From a virus: DNA of 43,705 nt. This document shows positions 1 to 7,404 of this stretch, piece after piece. The notes below the pieces were generated by a model. That model did no database searches. It worked only from the letters and a program-made list of their open reading frames with translations, and was not told where the DNA came from. Each line of letters begins with the position of its first letter. Position 1 is the stretch's first letter. The translations under genes were made by a program, and so were the position numbers. The stretch is from IMG/VR virus record IMGVR_UViG_3300009515_000003, positions 1-43,705 of that record; one strand, given 5' to 3'.

Positions 1-67
1 AAAAAAAAAAAAAAAAACAAAAAAAAAAAAAAAAAAAAAAAAATTAAAAAAAAAATAAATTAAAAAA
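1..67. repeat. A-rich terminal tract
   Basis: The first 67 bases are almost pure A, with one C and a few Ts. The tract lies outside any gene and is followed by ordinary AT-rich sequence. It could be a real genome end, a homopolymer between genes of a circular genome, or a library or read-end artefact; the sequence alone does not decide. Confidence 0.7.
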
Positions 68-69
68 TA

Positions 70-89
70 TGGACTGGAAACATAGGTGT
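70..89. repeat. Left copy of an imperfect inverted terminal repeat
   Basis: Bases 70-89 match the reverse complement of 43661-43680 at about 17 of 20 positions (core TGGAnTGGAAAnATAGG). Both copies are intergenic and lie near opposite ends of the window. This may be a terminal inverted repeat or a shared control site; chance similarity in AT-rich DNA is not excluded. Confidence 0.35.
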
Positions 90-150
90 GTGGGTCGGGT
101 ATTTATACTCATGACTGGAATGGAAATGATGAAATGAAGGGGTACGATGA

Positions 151-178
151 CTAGACTAGAAAAATTCATCTAGTCTAG
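151..178. repeat. Inverted repeat at the 3' end of the leftward gene
   Basis: Arms of 10 bases (CTAGACTAGA and its reverse complement) flank an 8-base loop. The structure overlaps the last codons and stop of the leftward gene 156-419. It may act as a terminator or mRNA-end hairpin. The TAGACTAG string resembles the GACTAGC found just before several start codons in this genome. Confidence 0.5.
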
Positions 179-419
179 AATTAGCTTCTACAAAATCCAT
201 CGTGCAATCACTACAGAATTTTTGAGTAGGCCCACCTTTGAGACTTTGTTTGATGCCATAATTATCTAGCATAGCGAAGAAATCAGGTTTTGTATCTACG
301 AGAAACTTTCTTTTGCATTTACGACAAAATTTCTCTACACTCCTGGATTTTTGATCTATTCGGCCCTCCATAGAGAGGATCTTCAAATCCTGGATTGGTT
401 CAGTTAAAAAAATTGTCAA
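156..419 (-). CDS. Small zinc-ribbon protein (leftward)
   Basis: An 87-residue protein with two CxxC pairs (CRKC near residue 32 and CSDC near residue 70), typical of a small zinc ribbon; function unknown. The longest reading starts at TTG 419, and an ATG at 371 (residue 17) is the alternative. A TATA-like TTTTTAAAGAG at 450-440 lies 21-31 bases before the TTG, which favours the longer, leaderless start. It is transcribed away from the gene at 511, and the shared region between them carries a palindromic site. Confidence 0.65.
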   Translation of the reverse strand: MTIFLTEPIQDLKILSMEGRIDQKSRSVEKFCRKCKRKFLVDTKPDFFAMLDNYGIKQSLKGGPTQKFCSDCTMDFVEANSRLDEFF

Positions 420-439
420 GAGTTACCGATAGCTCGTAC

Positions 440-450
440 TCTTTAAAAAA
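440..450 (-). promoter_or_regulatory. TATA box for leftward gene 156-419
   Basis: On the minus strand, TTTTTAAAGAG sits 21-31 bases upstream of the TTG at 419. That is the spacing expected for a leaderless archaeal transcript. Confidence 0.5.
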
Positions 451-455
451 CTACC

Positions 456-488
456 TATGAAAGTATATTGAGTCATATACTTTAATAT
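456..488 (+). promoter_or_regulatory. Divergent control region: palindrome, shared elements and TATA box for gene 511
   Basis: A perfect inverted repeat (AAGTATAT at 461-468, ATATACTT at 475-482, 6-base spacer) abuts the TATA-like TTTAATAT (481-488, 23-30 bases before ATG 511). It contains ATTGAGTCATAT (467-478), which recurs at 42865-42876 at the same distance from a start codon. It overlaps TATGAAAGTATAT (456-468), which recurs at 42690-42702. A repressor or activator bound here could control both directions. Confidence 0.65.
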
Positions 489-510
489 CTGATATTTCTT
501 AGATTCTAGC

Positions 511-786
511 ATGGGTAGAAATTACACTAAAACAACTAGAAAAAAAGCACCAGCTCAACTCAAAAAAGAAAGAGAAACTGCCGAGGCCCAGAAAATCCCT
601 TTCGATAAATTAGTAATTTTGATTGAAAAACAAAAAATCCAAATTGAAAATCATGATGCAAATTGGAATCAAAAATGGAAAGAATCTCAATTAGTCCGAA
701 ATGAATTAGATAAGAAACTTCAGACATTAAGAAGATTATTGAAGCTCAAAAAAGAATCAATGCAAAAAGGTGTTAGACGTGGCTAA
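511..786 (+). CDS. Basic coiled-coil protein
   Basis: A 91-residue lysine- and arginine-rich protein, first gene of the rightward small-gene train. The N-terminus is strongly basic, residues 30-80 have helical, coiled-coil-like heptads, and the C-terminus is basic again. It may bind nucleic acid, but no family is recognised. ATG 511 is preceded by CTAGC and has a TATA box at -30 to -23 with no Shine-Dalgarno site, so the mRNA is probably leaderless. The end overlaps the next gene by 17 bases. Confidence 0.75.
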   Translation: MGRNYTKTTRKKAPAQLKKERETAEAQKIPFDKLVILIEKQKIQIENHDANWNQKWKESQLVRNELDKKLQTLRRLLKLKKESMQKGVRRG

Positions 787-958
787 AGAAAAGAAAGTAA
801 CCAAAGAAAAGAAAACTCTTACTCATGAAGATAGGTGTGCCATAGCTCGAAAGGCCGTTGAAACCAGGAGAAAAAGAGATCCTAATTGGGGAGCCAAATC
901 ACAAGAAGTAAAAACTAAAAAGAAAAAATCAAAGAAAAAGGAGTCCGATGATGTTTAA
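770..958 (+). CDS. Small, highly basic protein
   Basis: About 62 residues, with lysine-rich ends around a short segment near residues 25-40 (RKAVETRRKRDPNW). Starts at GTG 770 after AAAAAGG, or at GTG 779. The charge suggests nucleic-acid binding; no known family recognised. It overlaps the preceding gene, so translation is probably coupled. Confidence 0.6.
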   Translation: MLDVAKEKKVTKEKKTLTHEDRCAIARKAVETRRKRDPNWGAKSQEVKTKKKKSKKKESDDV

Positions 959-1037
959 CTGTGTAATTACTGGAGGCAATTTCATAAATGATGTTATCGG
1001 TGTATGGTTCTTTCAATTATTGGGGCTGTGTAACTAA
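948..1037 (+). CDS. Possible 29-residue peptide
   Basis: A short reading frame starting with two ATG codons after AAGGAG. It overlaps the end of the previous gene and shares a TAATG stop/start with the next one. The peptide is hydrophobic with several aromatics. Support comes only from the ribosome-binding site and the gap-free layout. Confidence 0.4.
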   Translation: MMFNCVITGGNFINDVIGVWFFQLLGLCN

Positions 1038-1183
1038 TGCCTTACTTTGATGACCGTGATGGAATTTATGATGATTTCAATCAGTACTGCATGGATGAAG
1101 AAAAAAATGTGGGCCCTTCAATACTAAAGCTAATCGAGAAGGAATTAATCAGATTAGGAATTAGGAAGCCAGCTAAAAAATGA
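1037..1183 (+). CDS. Small acidic hypothetical protein
   Basis: A 48-residue protein with an acidic, aspartate- and tyrosine-rich N-terminal half and a basic helical C-terminus. It begins at the TAATG overlap with the preceding frame and ends in an ATGA overlap with the next gene. The continuous overlaps support it as a real operon member. Function unknown. Confidence 0.55.
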   Translation: MPYFDDRDGIYDDFNQYCMDEEKNVGPSILKLIEKELIRLGIRKPAKK

Positions 1184-1353
1184 CGGCATGTCCTGAATGT
1201 TGTAACTATAATCATAATTTTTGCTTTGCTCGGAGGTTCGATGAAGGCTGTGATTGTAAATGCCAAACAAATCCAAAGATTAAGAAAAAATATGATGCAA
1301 CCTACAAAGAGAAAATTAGAATCAAATCAGAGAGGATGAAAATAAAAAAATGA
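1180..1353 (+). CDS. Small cysteine-rich zinc-binding protein
   Basis: A 57-residue protein with seven cysteines in its first 28 residues (CPECC, then FCF and CDCKC) plus a histidine, and a basic C-terminal tail. The pattern suggests bound zinc and nucleic-acid or protein contacts. ATGA overlaps at both ends place it firmly in the operon. Confidence 0.65.
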   Translation: MTACPECCNYNHNFCFARRFDEGCDCKCQTNPKIKKKYDATYKEKIRIKSERMKIKK

Positions 1354-1544
1354 CTGACACTATCGATAAAGTAATTGCAGACATGCAACAACAAGTAATG
1401 AATGAGTTTGTTGATGAAGTTAAATCAAAATCACCCAGGTTACACGATGCAATTATGCAAAATGATAATGTAAAAACTTTGATTGAATCAGCAATTGACA
1501 TGTCCGTAGCTATGACTATGAAGCATTGTATCGTGGGGAAATAA
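1350..1544 (+). CDS. Small helical hypothetical protein
   Basis: A 64-residue, mostly helical and mildly acidic protein with no cysteine motif and no recognised family. It is joined to the previous gene by an ATGA overlap. Confidence 0.65.
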   Translation: MTDTIDKVIADMQQQVMNEFVDEVKSKSPRLHDAIMQNDNVKTLIESAIDMSVAMTMKHCIVGK

Positions 1545-1546
1545 TT

Positions 1547-1729
1547 ATGACTCGTTGTTTAGTTTGTGGTAAAGGTGAAAGAGCAGGAGGCCATGATCCT
1601 AAAACTGGAATATCTAATCAAACAAAACCCCCACACAAATTCGTTAATGACAATAGAAGTGATGATGAAAACCCATTAGGATTCAAAGATAAATTTGTAG
1701 CACGAGCTCACAAGAAGGAGAGATTATAA
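1547..1729 (+). CDS. Small CxxC protein
   Basis: A 60-residue protein beginning with a CLVC pair followed by a histidine-containing loop, then a hydrophilic tail. ATG 1547 is chosen over an upstream in-frame start inside the previous gene, because it directly follows that gene's stop and a GGGGAA site. Possible zinc-binding protein of unknown role. Confidence 0.6.
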   Translation: MTRCLVCGKGERAGGHDPKTGISNQTKPPHKFVNDNRSDDENPLGFKDKFVARAHKKERL

Positions 1730-1902
1730 TGAAAATTTGTTTTGAATTGCTTGTTATCAAGAAAGACAAATGGATAGGCCATTATGCAGAAGACAATTTT
1801 GAGTATCACGAGATAGGAGAAAAACAAACTGTTTACGGTAGATGGCATTACTTGTTATTGTTACCGATGCTAGCTATCAAATGGTACGAGAGGAAAGAAT
1901 AA
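1729..1902 (+). CDS. Small hypothetical protein with hydrophobic C-terminal segment
   Basis: A 57-residue protein. Residues 41-50 (YLLLLPMLAI) form a short hydrophobic stretch, probably too short for a secure membrane span. The start overlaps the previous stop (TAATG) and follows AAGGAG. No family recognised. Confidence 0.55.
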   Translation: MKICFELLVIKKDKWIGHYAEDNFEYHEIGEKQTVYGRWHYLLLLPMLAIKWYERKE

Positions 1903-1903
1903 G

Positions 1904-2341
1904 ATGGCCTGTACTGGATGCTTCCATGAAAAAGAAGATCATGATCACGACAAGCTTTACTGTCAAGGGGATATAATGTGCCAATGCATAGCATACCAGG
2001 AGCCACCAAATGAATTTATTCTTAGAGTCACCGATACAATTTCTCATTTCACTAGCACCGAAGAAAAGGTTCAGTACATCTTAGAAAAAATTCCAGGACT
2101 ACGTAATGCAGGATCTAAATCATTTCCTTCAGCTTACAAAAAAATTGTTTATGGACTCAATCAAAATGATGCAATACCTAGGGGATTATGGAAAACTATT
2201 CCAGCTGATGACACTATCAATCGATGCAAAAGAAAGGTACAACAATTCAATCCAGGACTAGGTAAATTTGATACTCAAAAGATTCGTGATGACATAGCAG
2301 TACAACAAGGAGTTTTAGAATGGTGTACGGGGAACGTATAG
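1904..2341 (+). CDS. Hypothetical protein with N-terminal zinc site
   Basis: A 145-residue protein. Residues 3-30 are rich in Cys and His (CTGC, then HDHD, then CQCIAY), suggesting a metal site. The remainder is helical, with a basic patch near residues 105-115, and resembles no family I can name. It lies directly before the methyltransferase-like gene. Confidence 0.65.
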   Translation: MACTGCFHEKEDHDHDKLYCQGDIMCQCIAYQEPPNEFILRVTDTISHFTSTEEKVQYILEKIPGLRNAGSKSFPSAYKKIVYGLNQNDAIPRGLWKTIPADDTINRCKRKVQQFNPGLGKFDTQKIRDDIAVQQGVLEWCTGNV

Positions 2342-2342
2342 C

Positions 2343-3116
2343 ATGCCACGAAAAAAGAAAGTATTGCCTCCAGGACTAGTAGATTTTCACACTGATCCAG
2401 AAAAAAGAAAACGTACAGAAAGATATGATGATGGCCGTAAGATGCTTACAAATCTCCTTTACATGATCAAATTACCCAAAGTACTCAAGTACATCATTCC
2501 TTTCTATTGGGCTCCAGGTAAATCAATTATTGACGTTACAGCTGGTGAAAGAGTATCGTGGAGGTTTTTTCCTTACAATCATCTAAGCTCTTGTGGTTTT
2601 GAACATTGGCACGTTGACTTTAATGATATTTCAAAAGAAGCTGATGCAGACTACCATTTACCAGCTCAAGAAATTAACAAGCTAGGAAAAAAATGGGATA
2701 TTCTATTCAATGATTTCCCCTTTACAGAACTGAAAAATGGAGTTGAATCGTTTGGAACCAGGAACAAGAAGGGCCAAACAGAAAATAATCGTAACCAAAA
2801 ATTCAGACGAGCTTACTACTTTAGAGAATTTGAATCACTAGATGAACTATTTCCAAAGTGCGTGAAGGCCTGGAATGAGGTAGCTGATAATCTAATCATC
2901 AAGATAGGAGACAGTCACAAAGGAAAGAGACTCCGAGCCAATCACGTAGAAGCTATCAAGGCCCTAGACCATGATCAGAACAACGAATCAAAGTTTAACT
3001 TGATTGATTGCATACACTATAGAGGGGTTTATTCGTCAAGGGGAGGACGATTCCCCTTTGCTCAATCAGTGACTAGCTACTATCTAATATTCAAAAAGGA
3101 CGTAGATTCAAGATGA
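2343..3116 (+). CDS. Methyltransferase-like protein (divergent motif IV)
   Basis: A 257-residue protein with a Rossmann-like layout: motif I-like IIDVTAGE at residues 62-69, an acidic VDFND at 91-95, and NDFPF at 123-127 in the place of the catalytic (D/N)PP(F/Y) of amino-group DNA methyltransferases. The motif order I then IV matches the alpha/gamma classes. It may methylate viral DNA to evade restriction, but the altered motif IV makes activity uncertain. ATG 2343 follows the previous stop by one base, and the end overlaps the next gene (ATGA). Confidence 0.55.
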   Translation: MPRKKKVLPPGLVDFHTDPEKRKRTERYDDGRKMLTNLLYMIKLPKVLKYIIPFYWAPGKSIIDVTAGERVSWRFFPYNHLSSCGFEHWHVDFNDISKEADADYHLPAQEINKLGKKWDILFNDFPFTELKNGVESFGTRNKKGQTENNRNQKFRRAYYFREFESLDELFPKCVKAWNEVADNLIIKIGDSHKGKRLRANHVEAIKALDHDQNNESKFNLIDCIHYRGVYSSRGGRFPFAQSVTSYYLIFKKDVDSR

Positions 3117-3370
3117 AAGAAAAAACTTACTATCAAATTTTCAATATCAGAAGACCTTTCCGTGATTACAAGATGCTCGATGAGTTTGTACTGTGTCCAC
3201 TTTGTAAAATTGAAGTACAATTGTGTAAGATAGGCATGTTGAGAGATTTTAAGAATGACTGGAAAAGATGTAGTGTTTGCTTCGTCAAGATTCCTTTGCC
3301 TCAATACATTCAAGCTTTTCTAAAGAGAACCCAAAAGAAGGCCCTGGAGCCAGGACAATTAACACTATGA
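3113..3370 (+). CDS. Zinc-ribbon protein
   Basis: An 85-residue protein with two CxxC knuckles (CPLC near residue 28 and CSVC near residue 53) about 25 residues apart, a classical zinc-ribbon spacing. Likely binds nucleic acid or a protein partner. ATGA overlaps join it to both neighbours. Confidence 0.65.
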   Translation: MKEKTYYQIFNIRRPFRDYKMLDEFVLCPLCKIEVQLCKIGMLRDFKNDWKRCSVCFVKIPLPQYIQAFLKRTQKKALEPGQLTL

Positions 3371-3528
3371 AACGTTATGAGAGAATCCCTGGAATGAATT
3401 ACGGTGAGTCGATGTTTGAAAAATATGTACTTTGTAAAAATTCTTACACTTTGTTAGTTGTGTGTCCATCGTTAGTACTTTGTCCACTGATAGGTTTTGA
3501 TGTAGGTAAGCACCAGGAGAAGAATTGA
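3367..3528 (+). CDS. Small cysteine-containing hypothetical protein
   Basis: A 53-residue protein with three spaced cysteines and a hydrophobic centre. ATG 3367 is chosen over an earlier in-frame start at 3277, because it forms an ATGA overlap with the preceding gene. Function unknown. Confidence 0.55.
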   Translation: MKRYERIPGMNYGESMFEKYVLCKNSYTLLVVCPSLVLCPLIGFDVGKHQEKN

Positions 3529-3689
3529 GCTATTACGGAGATGTAACCCCTGAACAAGTTGAGGCCCTGTACGTGAAACTAGTAAAGGATCTAATCGATA
3601 ACAGAAAATATCCCATTGATCAAGCTAACAGAATGGCCCAAACTATCATCAAAAGAGAAATTGCTATGAGGAACCCACTACACCAATGA
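3525..3689 (+). CDS. Small helical protein, TTG start
   Basis: A 54-residue helical, weakly basic protein. The start is TTG in a TTGA overlap with the upstream stop, preceded by AGGAG. The end overlaps the next ATG (ATGA). Function unknown. Confidence 0.55.
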   Translation: MSYYGDVTPEQVEALYVKLVKDLIDNRKYPIDQANRMAQTIIKREIAMRNPLHQ

Positions 3690-3886
3690 AGCCCGATATC
3701 ATTCGTAATGGGAGAATCAACAATCTATTTGATAGAGCCTGTAGAGGTAAATATCAGAAGGACGGTAATTTTAGTATGGATCTTCTCTTAGAAGACTGTG
3801 CAAACATTGTTTCACCAACTACGGCCAAGGAATACGCTAATGACGTGGTAGATAGACTAGTGAAAAAGGGGTTTTTGAAAAGATGA
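3686..3886 (+). CDS. Small helical hypothetical protein
   Basis: A 66-residue protein. Its C-terminal half (NDVVDRLVKKGFLKR) resembles the last helix of a small winged-helix-like fold, so DNA binding is possible but unproven. ATGA overlaps at both ends. Confidence 0.6.
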   Translation: MKPDIIRNGRINNLFDRACRGKYQKDGNFSMDLLLEDCANIVSPTTAKEYANDVVDRLVKKGFLKR

Positions 3887-4005
3887 ATCTTGATGATTTA
3901 GATGATTTAGAGGTAAAGGAAGCTATCAAAAACATCGAAACTACTATAGCGAAACTAGATAAAGTGTGGGCCGATATAGTAGGAATCGATAACATTGAGC
4001 AATAA
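3883..4005 (+). CDS. Small acidic peptide
   Basis: A 40-residue acidic helical peptide starting in an ATGA overlap and ending 11 bases inside the nuclease-like gene. No family recognised. Confidence 0.5.
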   Translation: MNLDDLDDLEVKEAIKNIETTIAKLDKVWADIVGIDNIEQ

Positions 4006-4432
4006 ATACAATCAAGTCAAGGCTAAGAAAATCAAATCAGCAGGACAACAAGACCATCGAATTACTGCAGAAATCGAGTCCTTTCTTGTCTCAAATAACC
4101 TAGCTACTCTAAACAATCCCTACGTGCTGTTAGATGGAATGTATGGAACCTTAGTAGATATCAGAACATGGCTTGACGAAGAAACAGTCACGAGCAAGAA
4201 ATTCATCATTCATCATCCTGATTTACTCGTGCAACTCCCAGGGAAAATACTGATCATAGAACTAGATGGAGATATCCACATAAAGAAATCACAGAAGACT
4301 ATCGATAGAAACAAAGACTATGAGTTTGCAAAGATAGATTTTATTGCCGTGCCTCTCTATGATTTGAAAGAATTGAAGATTCCCTATCTAGATTTTATCA
4401 AAGATGAACTGAAGAAACGAGGCCTGATATGA
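3995..4432 (+). CDS. Vsr/DUF559-like endonuclease
   Basis: A 145-residue protein with a PD-(D/E)xK-like core: PD at residues 75-76, then IIELDGDIH at 87-95, then DRNKDYE at 104-110. This arrangement is seen in DUF559 and very-short-patch-repair nucleases, which cut DNA near mismatches or nicks. The usual lysine is replaced by the DGDIH context found in that subfamily. It may serve in repair, recombination or host-DNA degradation. The TTG 3995 start lies inside the previous gene. Confidence 0.6.
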   Translation: MSNKYNQVKAKKIKSAGQQDHRITAEIESFLVSNNLATLNNPYVLLDGMYGTLVDIRTWLDEETVTSKKFIIHHPDLLVQLPGKILIIELDGDIHIKKSQKTIDRNKDYEFAKIDFIAVPLYDLKELKIPYLDFIKDELKKRGLI

Positions 4433-4647
4433 CAACAAGTAACCGATGTATTGGCAAATGTGCCCCACTAAAGAACCCTAAAGTTAGAAGAAAGTACGAT
4501 GGAACAACTTCAACATGTAGATACTGCGACTGGATTAGATTCGTGGGCCTGTGGTGTCCTTGTTGTGGTGCTAGATTACGTAGAACTCCCAGGGGTGGAA
4601 AAGCAAAACGTGACTATCTAGAGAGAAACAACATCAAACGAAATTGA
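4429..4647 (+). CDS. Zinc-ribbon protein
   Basis: A 72-residue basic protein with two cysteine knuckles in its centre (CRYC and CPCC) and an extra CIGKC near the N-terminus, followed by an arginine/lysine-rich tail. Probably a nucleic-acid-binding zinc ribbon. It is the last gene of the left operon and is joined to the nuclease gene by an ATGA overlap. Confidence 0.65.
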   Translation: MTTSNRCIGKCAPLKNPKVRRKYDGTTSTCRYCDWIRFVGLWCPCCGARLRRTPRGGKAKRDYLERNNIKRN

Positions 4648-4654
4648 GTAGTTA

Positions 4655-4663
4655 GTTTAATTA
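4655..4663 (+). promoter_or_regulatory. TATA-like box before 4684
   Basis: GTTTAATTA lies 21-29 bases upstream of ATG 4684, close to the CTTTAATTA box found before gene 16479. It indicates that a transcript starts near 4684. Confidence 0.45.
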
Positions 4664-4683
4664 TCACAAATAGAGAAAACTGT

Positions 4684-4779
4684 ATGGCTATGAGTCATGC
4701 AAAAACTGTCTTTCTCACCTCCGAGCAATATTCTTTTTGGGTCATCTTGACTGTGAATAGCCTAACCCCCCATACCTGA
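4684..4779 (+). other. Possible leaderless 31-codon ORF or start of a small RNA
   Basis: Positioned as expected for a transcript from the TATA box at 4655. It encodes a 31-residue peptide with no known similarity. The following sequence can fold: CCCCCC (4766-4771) can pair with GGGG (4801-4804), and inside it CTGCC (4782-4786) can pair with GGTAG (4796-4800) using one G-U pair. The region 4648-4860 otherwise holds no gene. Coding and non-coding readings are both open. Confidence 0.35.
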
Positions 4780-4860
4780 TACTGCCAAGATTAACGGTAG
4801 GGGGCCGAATATTTTCATTGAGTAGAAATCATAATAACAACCATTAGAAAACTACCTCTA

Positions 4861-5184
4861 ATGATGAAACAAATATTGCTAGCTATTCTAATAGCAGGAA
4901 TGTTTTCTATGGGAGTCGTTAATGCAGACAAAGAAACCTTCGTACAGATAGAATTTACTTCAACACTATCTCACAGTGAAGATCTAGTGTGTGGAGTATT
5001 CGGTAGTCTAGCATTTGATTACAAAACCCCTGACAAGAAAGGCAAAGTCAAGATTAACGTAACAAACCTAGGGGATGATTTAGAGGCCTTTTGTTATGAC
5101 AATGAAATTCTAGTGACTGAATTTATCCAAGTCAAAGAAGGAAAGACTACCAAGGTAAAACTAATCCACGACCCCACCATCTAA
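4861..5184 (+). CDS. Secreted small protein
   Basis: A 107-residue protein with a clear Sec signal peptide: MMKQ, a hydrophobic core to about residue 20, then the likely cleavage site VNA-DK. The mature part of about 85 residues is beta-rich with two cysteines that could form a disulfide. It would be exported to the cell surface or exterior of the host; its role there is unknown. Start at 4861 or 4864. It is followed directly by a T8 tract. Confidence 0.7.
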   Translation: MMKQILLAILIAGMFSMGVVNADKETFVQIEFTSTLSHSEDLVCGVFGSLAFDYKTPDKKGKVKINVTNLGDDLEAFCYDNEILVTEFIQVKEGKTTKVKLIHDPTI

Positions 5185-5192
5185 TTTTTTTT
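5185..5192 (+). terminator. T8 terminator after secreted-protein gene
   Basis: A run of eight Ts directly after the stop codon, without a strong hairpin, as is usual for archaeal intrinsic termination. Confidence 0.5.
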
Positions 5193-5272
5193 ATTGATTC
5201 GTTACAGTACTTATTAACAAATTACGTTAAAGTTATTAACATTAGAACCATATTCTATACTGAAGACTAGCG

Positions 5273-5827
5273 ATGGCCCGTAAAGAGAATATCCAGGTAA
5301 GACCAGGAGAGTTAACAGCTGATGAGAAACTAATCCTAATGGCTGATATGATTTACACATCTGCCGAGGAGAAAGTATTCTACGTCAATCGTAAGAAAAT
5401 GTACCTAACACCAGGAACTACGGAAGTAGATCCTAAATGGGCCAAAGTCTCAATGAAGGTATCCACATTTTACAAGAAACTAGCAGAAATCAAGGAAAAA
5501 ACCACTGAACGAGTCTTCTTCATCGCTAAAGATTATCTCCCTAACATGCTTGATCAGTACGAGAAATTACAGGCCCTCGAACAAGGAAAGCTAGAAGTGA
5601 TGGAGATTGTACGTAGCAAGCAAAAGTATTCAGAATACAATAGAATCGGTGATAGTGTAATTGCGATGCAACCTTATTTATCAGCATGGCGTGAAGCAAT
5701 CAAAGATGAAGTCGAAGACATGGGAGGTGTCGTAGTCAGTGAAACAGCAGATAATAGTAAATCCAAGAAAGCACTTACGAAAGCTAGCGATTCAAAAAGA
5801 GAACGAGTACTGGCAAAAACATCCTGA
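5273..5827 (+). CDS. Putative small terminase subunit
   Basis: A 184-residue helical, charged protein directly upstream of the terminase ATPase and overlapping it by 89 bases. By position and size it is a candidate DNA-recognition (TerS) subunit that would choose viral DNA for packaging. I see no clear helix-turn-helix motif, so the call rests on context. ATG 5273 follows GACTAGCG, like the GACTAGC before ATG 16479. Its own 3' end carries the ribosome-binding site of the next gene. Confidence 0.45.
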   Translation: MARKENIQVRPGELTADEKLILMADMIYTSAEEKVFYVNRKKMYLTPGTTEVDPKWAKVSMKVSTFYKKLAEIKEKTTERVFFIAKDYLPNMLDQYEKLQALEQGKLEVMEIVRSKQKYSEYNRIGDSVIAMQPYLSAWREAIKDEVEDMGGVVVSETADNSKSKKALTKASDSKRERVLAKTS

Positions 5828-6773
5828 AAAGGAAAGGCCTGTAGAGCTTGAGCATAAATTCATTCCAGCTTTATTTTATTGTGGTTGGCTACCTGATTCA
5901 TCGAAGAAAGACAAGAAGATAAAGAAAGATGTTGAATCATGTCATCCGTACTGTTGTTTCAATCATCTCGTAGGCCTACCAACTATCAAGTACGAAGATG
6001 AATTTGGAGTTGTAACGGGAGAGTCTGGAGGTGTACCACTTCATCCATACGAACAACAAATTTTACAGAACTACGAGGAAAATAATTACTATGCACTAAA
6101 CAAATGTCGAGGAGCTGGAGCTTCTGAACTGTTAACGATTCGTTGGATGTTATTCAAGTATTGCACAACTAGAATTAAAAACAGACTATGCATGATCGTA
6201 GGAGGTATCAACGAGAAAGAGGCCGTTGAATATCTAACCAGGATGAAGGAACTAGCTGATAAAATTCCATTCATGTATCGTGTGGCCCCAAAGTCAGACA
6301 CTCCAAATGTAATCTATCTAAAGCTTGGAATCATTCGAGCAACACCAGCTAACCCTCAAGCAGTAAGATCTTATCAGAACGTGGGCGATGTATTGCTAGA
6401 GGAATCTGCCTTTTGGAAATTAATCGATGACTCTCCAATTCTAAAGTCTGCCGAACCACATGTTATCAAGTCATCAGCTCACATCGGGGCCATCAGTACA
6501 CCAAATGGACAAGCAGGATTTTTCTGGACGAAGATATTCAATCCTGAAGTGAAAACGAAATACTTCAAGCATGTTTTGAATTGGCGAGAGGTCGTAGCTA
6601 ATGTTCCATCGGTAATTAGTGAGGCCGAGGTAATCAAGCTCCAGGAAGAAGATCCTAGTACTTACGAGCAAGAGCTTAACAATCAATTCCTACTATCGGA
6701 GAACAGGGCCTTCGGTGACTTTGACGTTGCAGACTTTGAGCCAATTGATTTCGATAAAGATGCGTTTGAATGA
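5739..6773 (+). CDS. terL: Terminase large subunit, ATPase part
   Basis: A 344-residue packaging motor ATPase without the nuclease half. Visible motifs are a terminase-type Walker A (NKCRGAGASE, residues 121-130, Lys at the front of the loop), Walker B (DVLLEES, 217-223) and coupling motif STP (253-255). A Cys/His cluster (CHPYCC) lies near residues 68-73. The protein ends where the linker to an RNase H-like domain would begin, and that domain is encoded at 10219-10956. The GTG 5739 start is supported by GGAGGT at 5723-5728, and the frame has no later usable start before the conserved region. Confidence 0.88.
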   Translation: MKQQIIVNPRKHLRKLAIQKENEYWQKHPEKERPVELEHKFIPALFYCGWLPDSSKKDKKIKKDVESCHPYCCFNHLVGLPTIKYEDEFGVVTGESGGVPLHPYEQQILQNYEENNYYALNKCRGAGASELLTIRWMLFKYCTTRIKNRLCMIVGGINEKEAVEYLTRMKELADKIPFMYRVAPKSDTPNVIYLKLGIIRATPANPQAVRSYQNVGDVLLEESAFWKLIDDSPILKSAEPHVIKSSAHIGAISTPNGQAGFFWTKIFNPEVKTKYFKHVLNWREVVANVPSVISEAEVIKLQEEDPSTYEQELNNQFLLSENRAFGDFDVADFEPIDFDKDAFE

Positions 6774-7231
6774 GTAGAAATGTTATATTGAACCAATCAA
6801 ATTTTACTGATATGACCACAATTTCAAAAGATGAATTTGATAAAACAATGGCCCAATTACAGAAACTAGGCATCGTAAATAGTCCAGGCCCTCAACTATG
6901 GGAGTTAACAAAAAAATTTATGGATACTAGATTTGCCGAAGCTGTCAAACTAATGAGGGCCGAACAAGAACCAAAAGGAAAATTAACTGAAGATTTGGCC
7001 GATGAAGTAGGAGCTAGATTATTACGTGAAGCTACAATTGTCACTATCGTAAATTTTGCTGATGCTGTTCCTGAAAAGGAATTAGTAATGATGGCAGGGG
7101 TAATAGAAGCTATGCAAGATCAATGTGAAAGATCAACGATACTACCTAAAGGGGCCTTTGATAAATTAACTCAAGAAGAATTTGATTCGATAAAAACTAT
7201 TGATGACGTGGATAGGTTGTTAAAGAAATGA
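6770..7231 (+). CDS. Hypothetical helical protein inside the split terminase locus
   Basis: A 153-residue, mostly helical, acidic protein with no cysteine motif. It starts in an ATGA overlap with the terminase ATPase gene (a second ATG lies at 6812). No family recognised. Its tight coupling to the ATPase gene suggests co-expression with packaging proteins. Confidence 0.65.
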   Translation: MSRNVILNQSNFTDMTTISKDEFDKTMAQLQKLGIVNSPGPQLWELTKKFMDTRFAEAVKLMRAEQEPKGKLTEDLADEVGARLLREATIVTIVNFADAVPEKELVMMAGVIEAMQDQCERSTILPKGAFDKLTQEEFDSIKTIDDVDRLLKK

Positions 7232-7404
7232 AAGCTAAACAAGTCTGGGTAGTATTTTATGATGACCGTTCAGGCATTGACAAAATTTTTCTAACAAAAA
7301 AAGAAGGTGATCTTTACAAGGCCTGGAGCAATTGTACTGAAGAACCTGTATTGTTCGAGATTGATGAATCGTACTCTAAAATTATGGGAGGAGCTGGAAT
7401 TTGA
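7228..7404 (+). CDS. Small hypothetical protein
   Basis: A 58-residue protein with a beta-rich start (KQVWVVFYDDR). Joined by ATGA to the preceding gene and by TTGA to the next. Function unknown. Confidence 0.6.
   Translation: MKAKQVWVVFYDDRSGIDKIFLTKKEGDLYKAWSNCTEEPVLFEIDESYSKIMGGAGI

Noticed and set aside
4648-4860. tRNA or C/D-box RNA
   Set aside because: No cloverleaf, anticodon arm or paired C and D boxes could be found; only generic pairing is visible.
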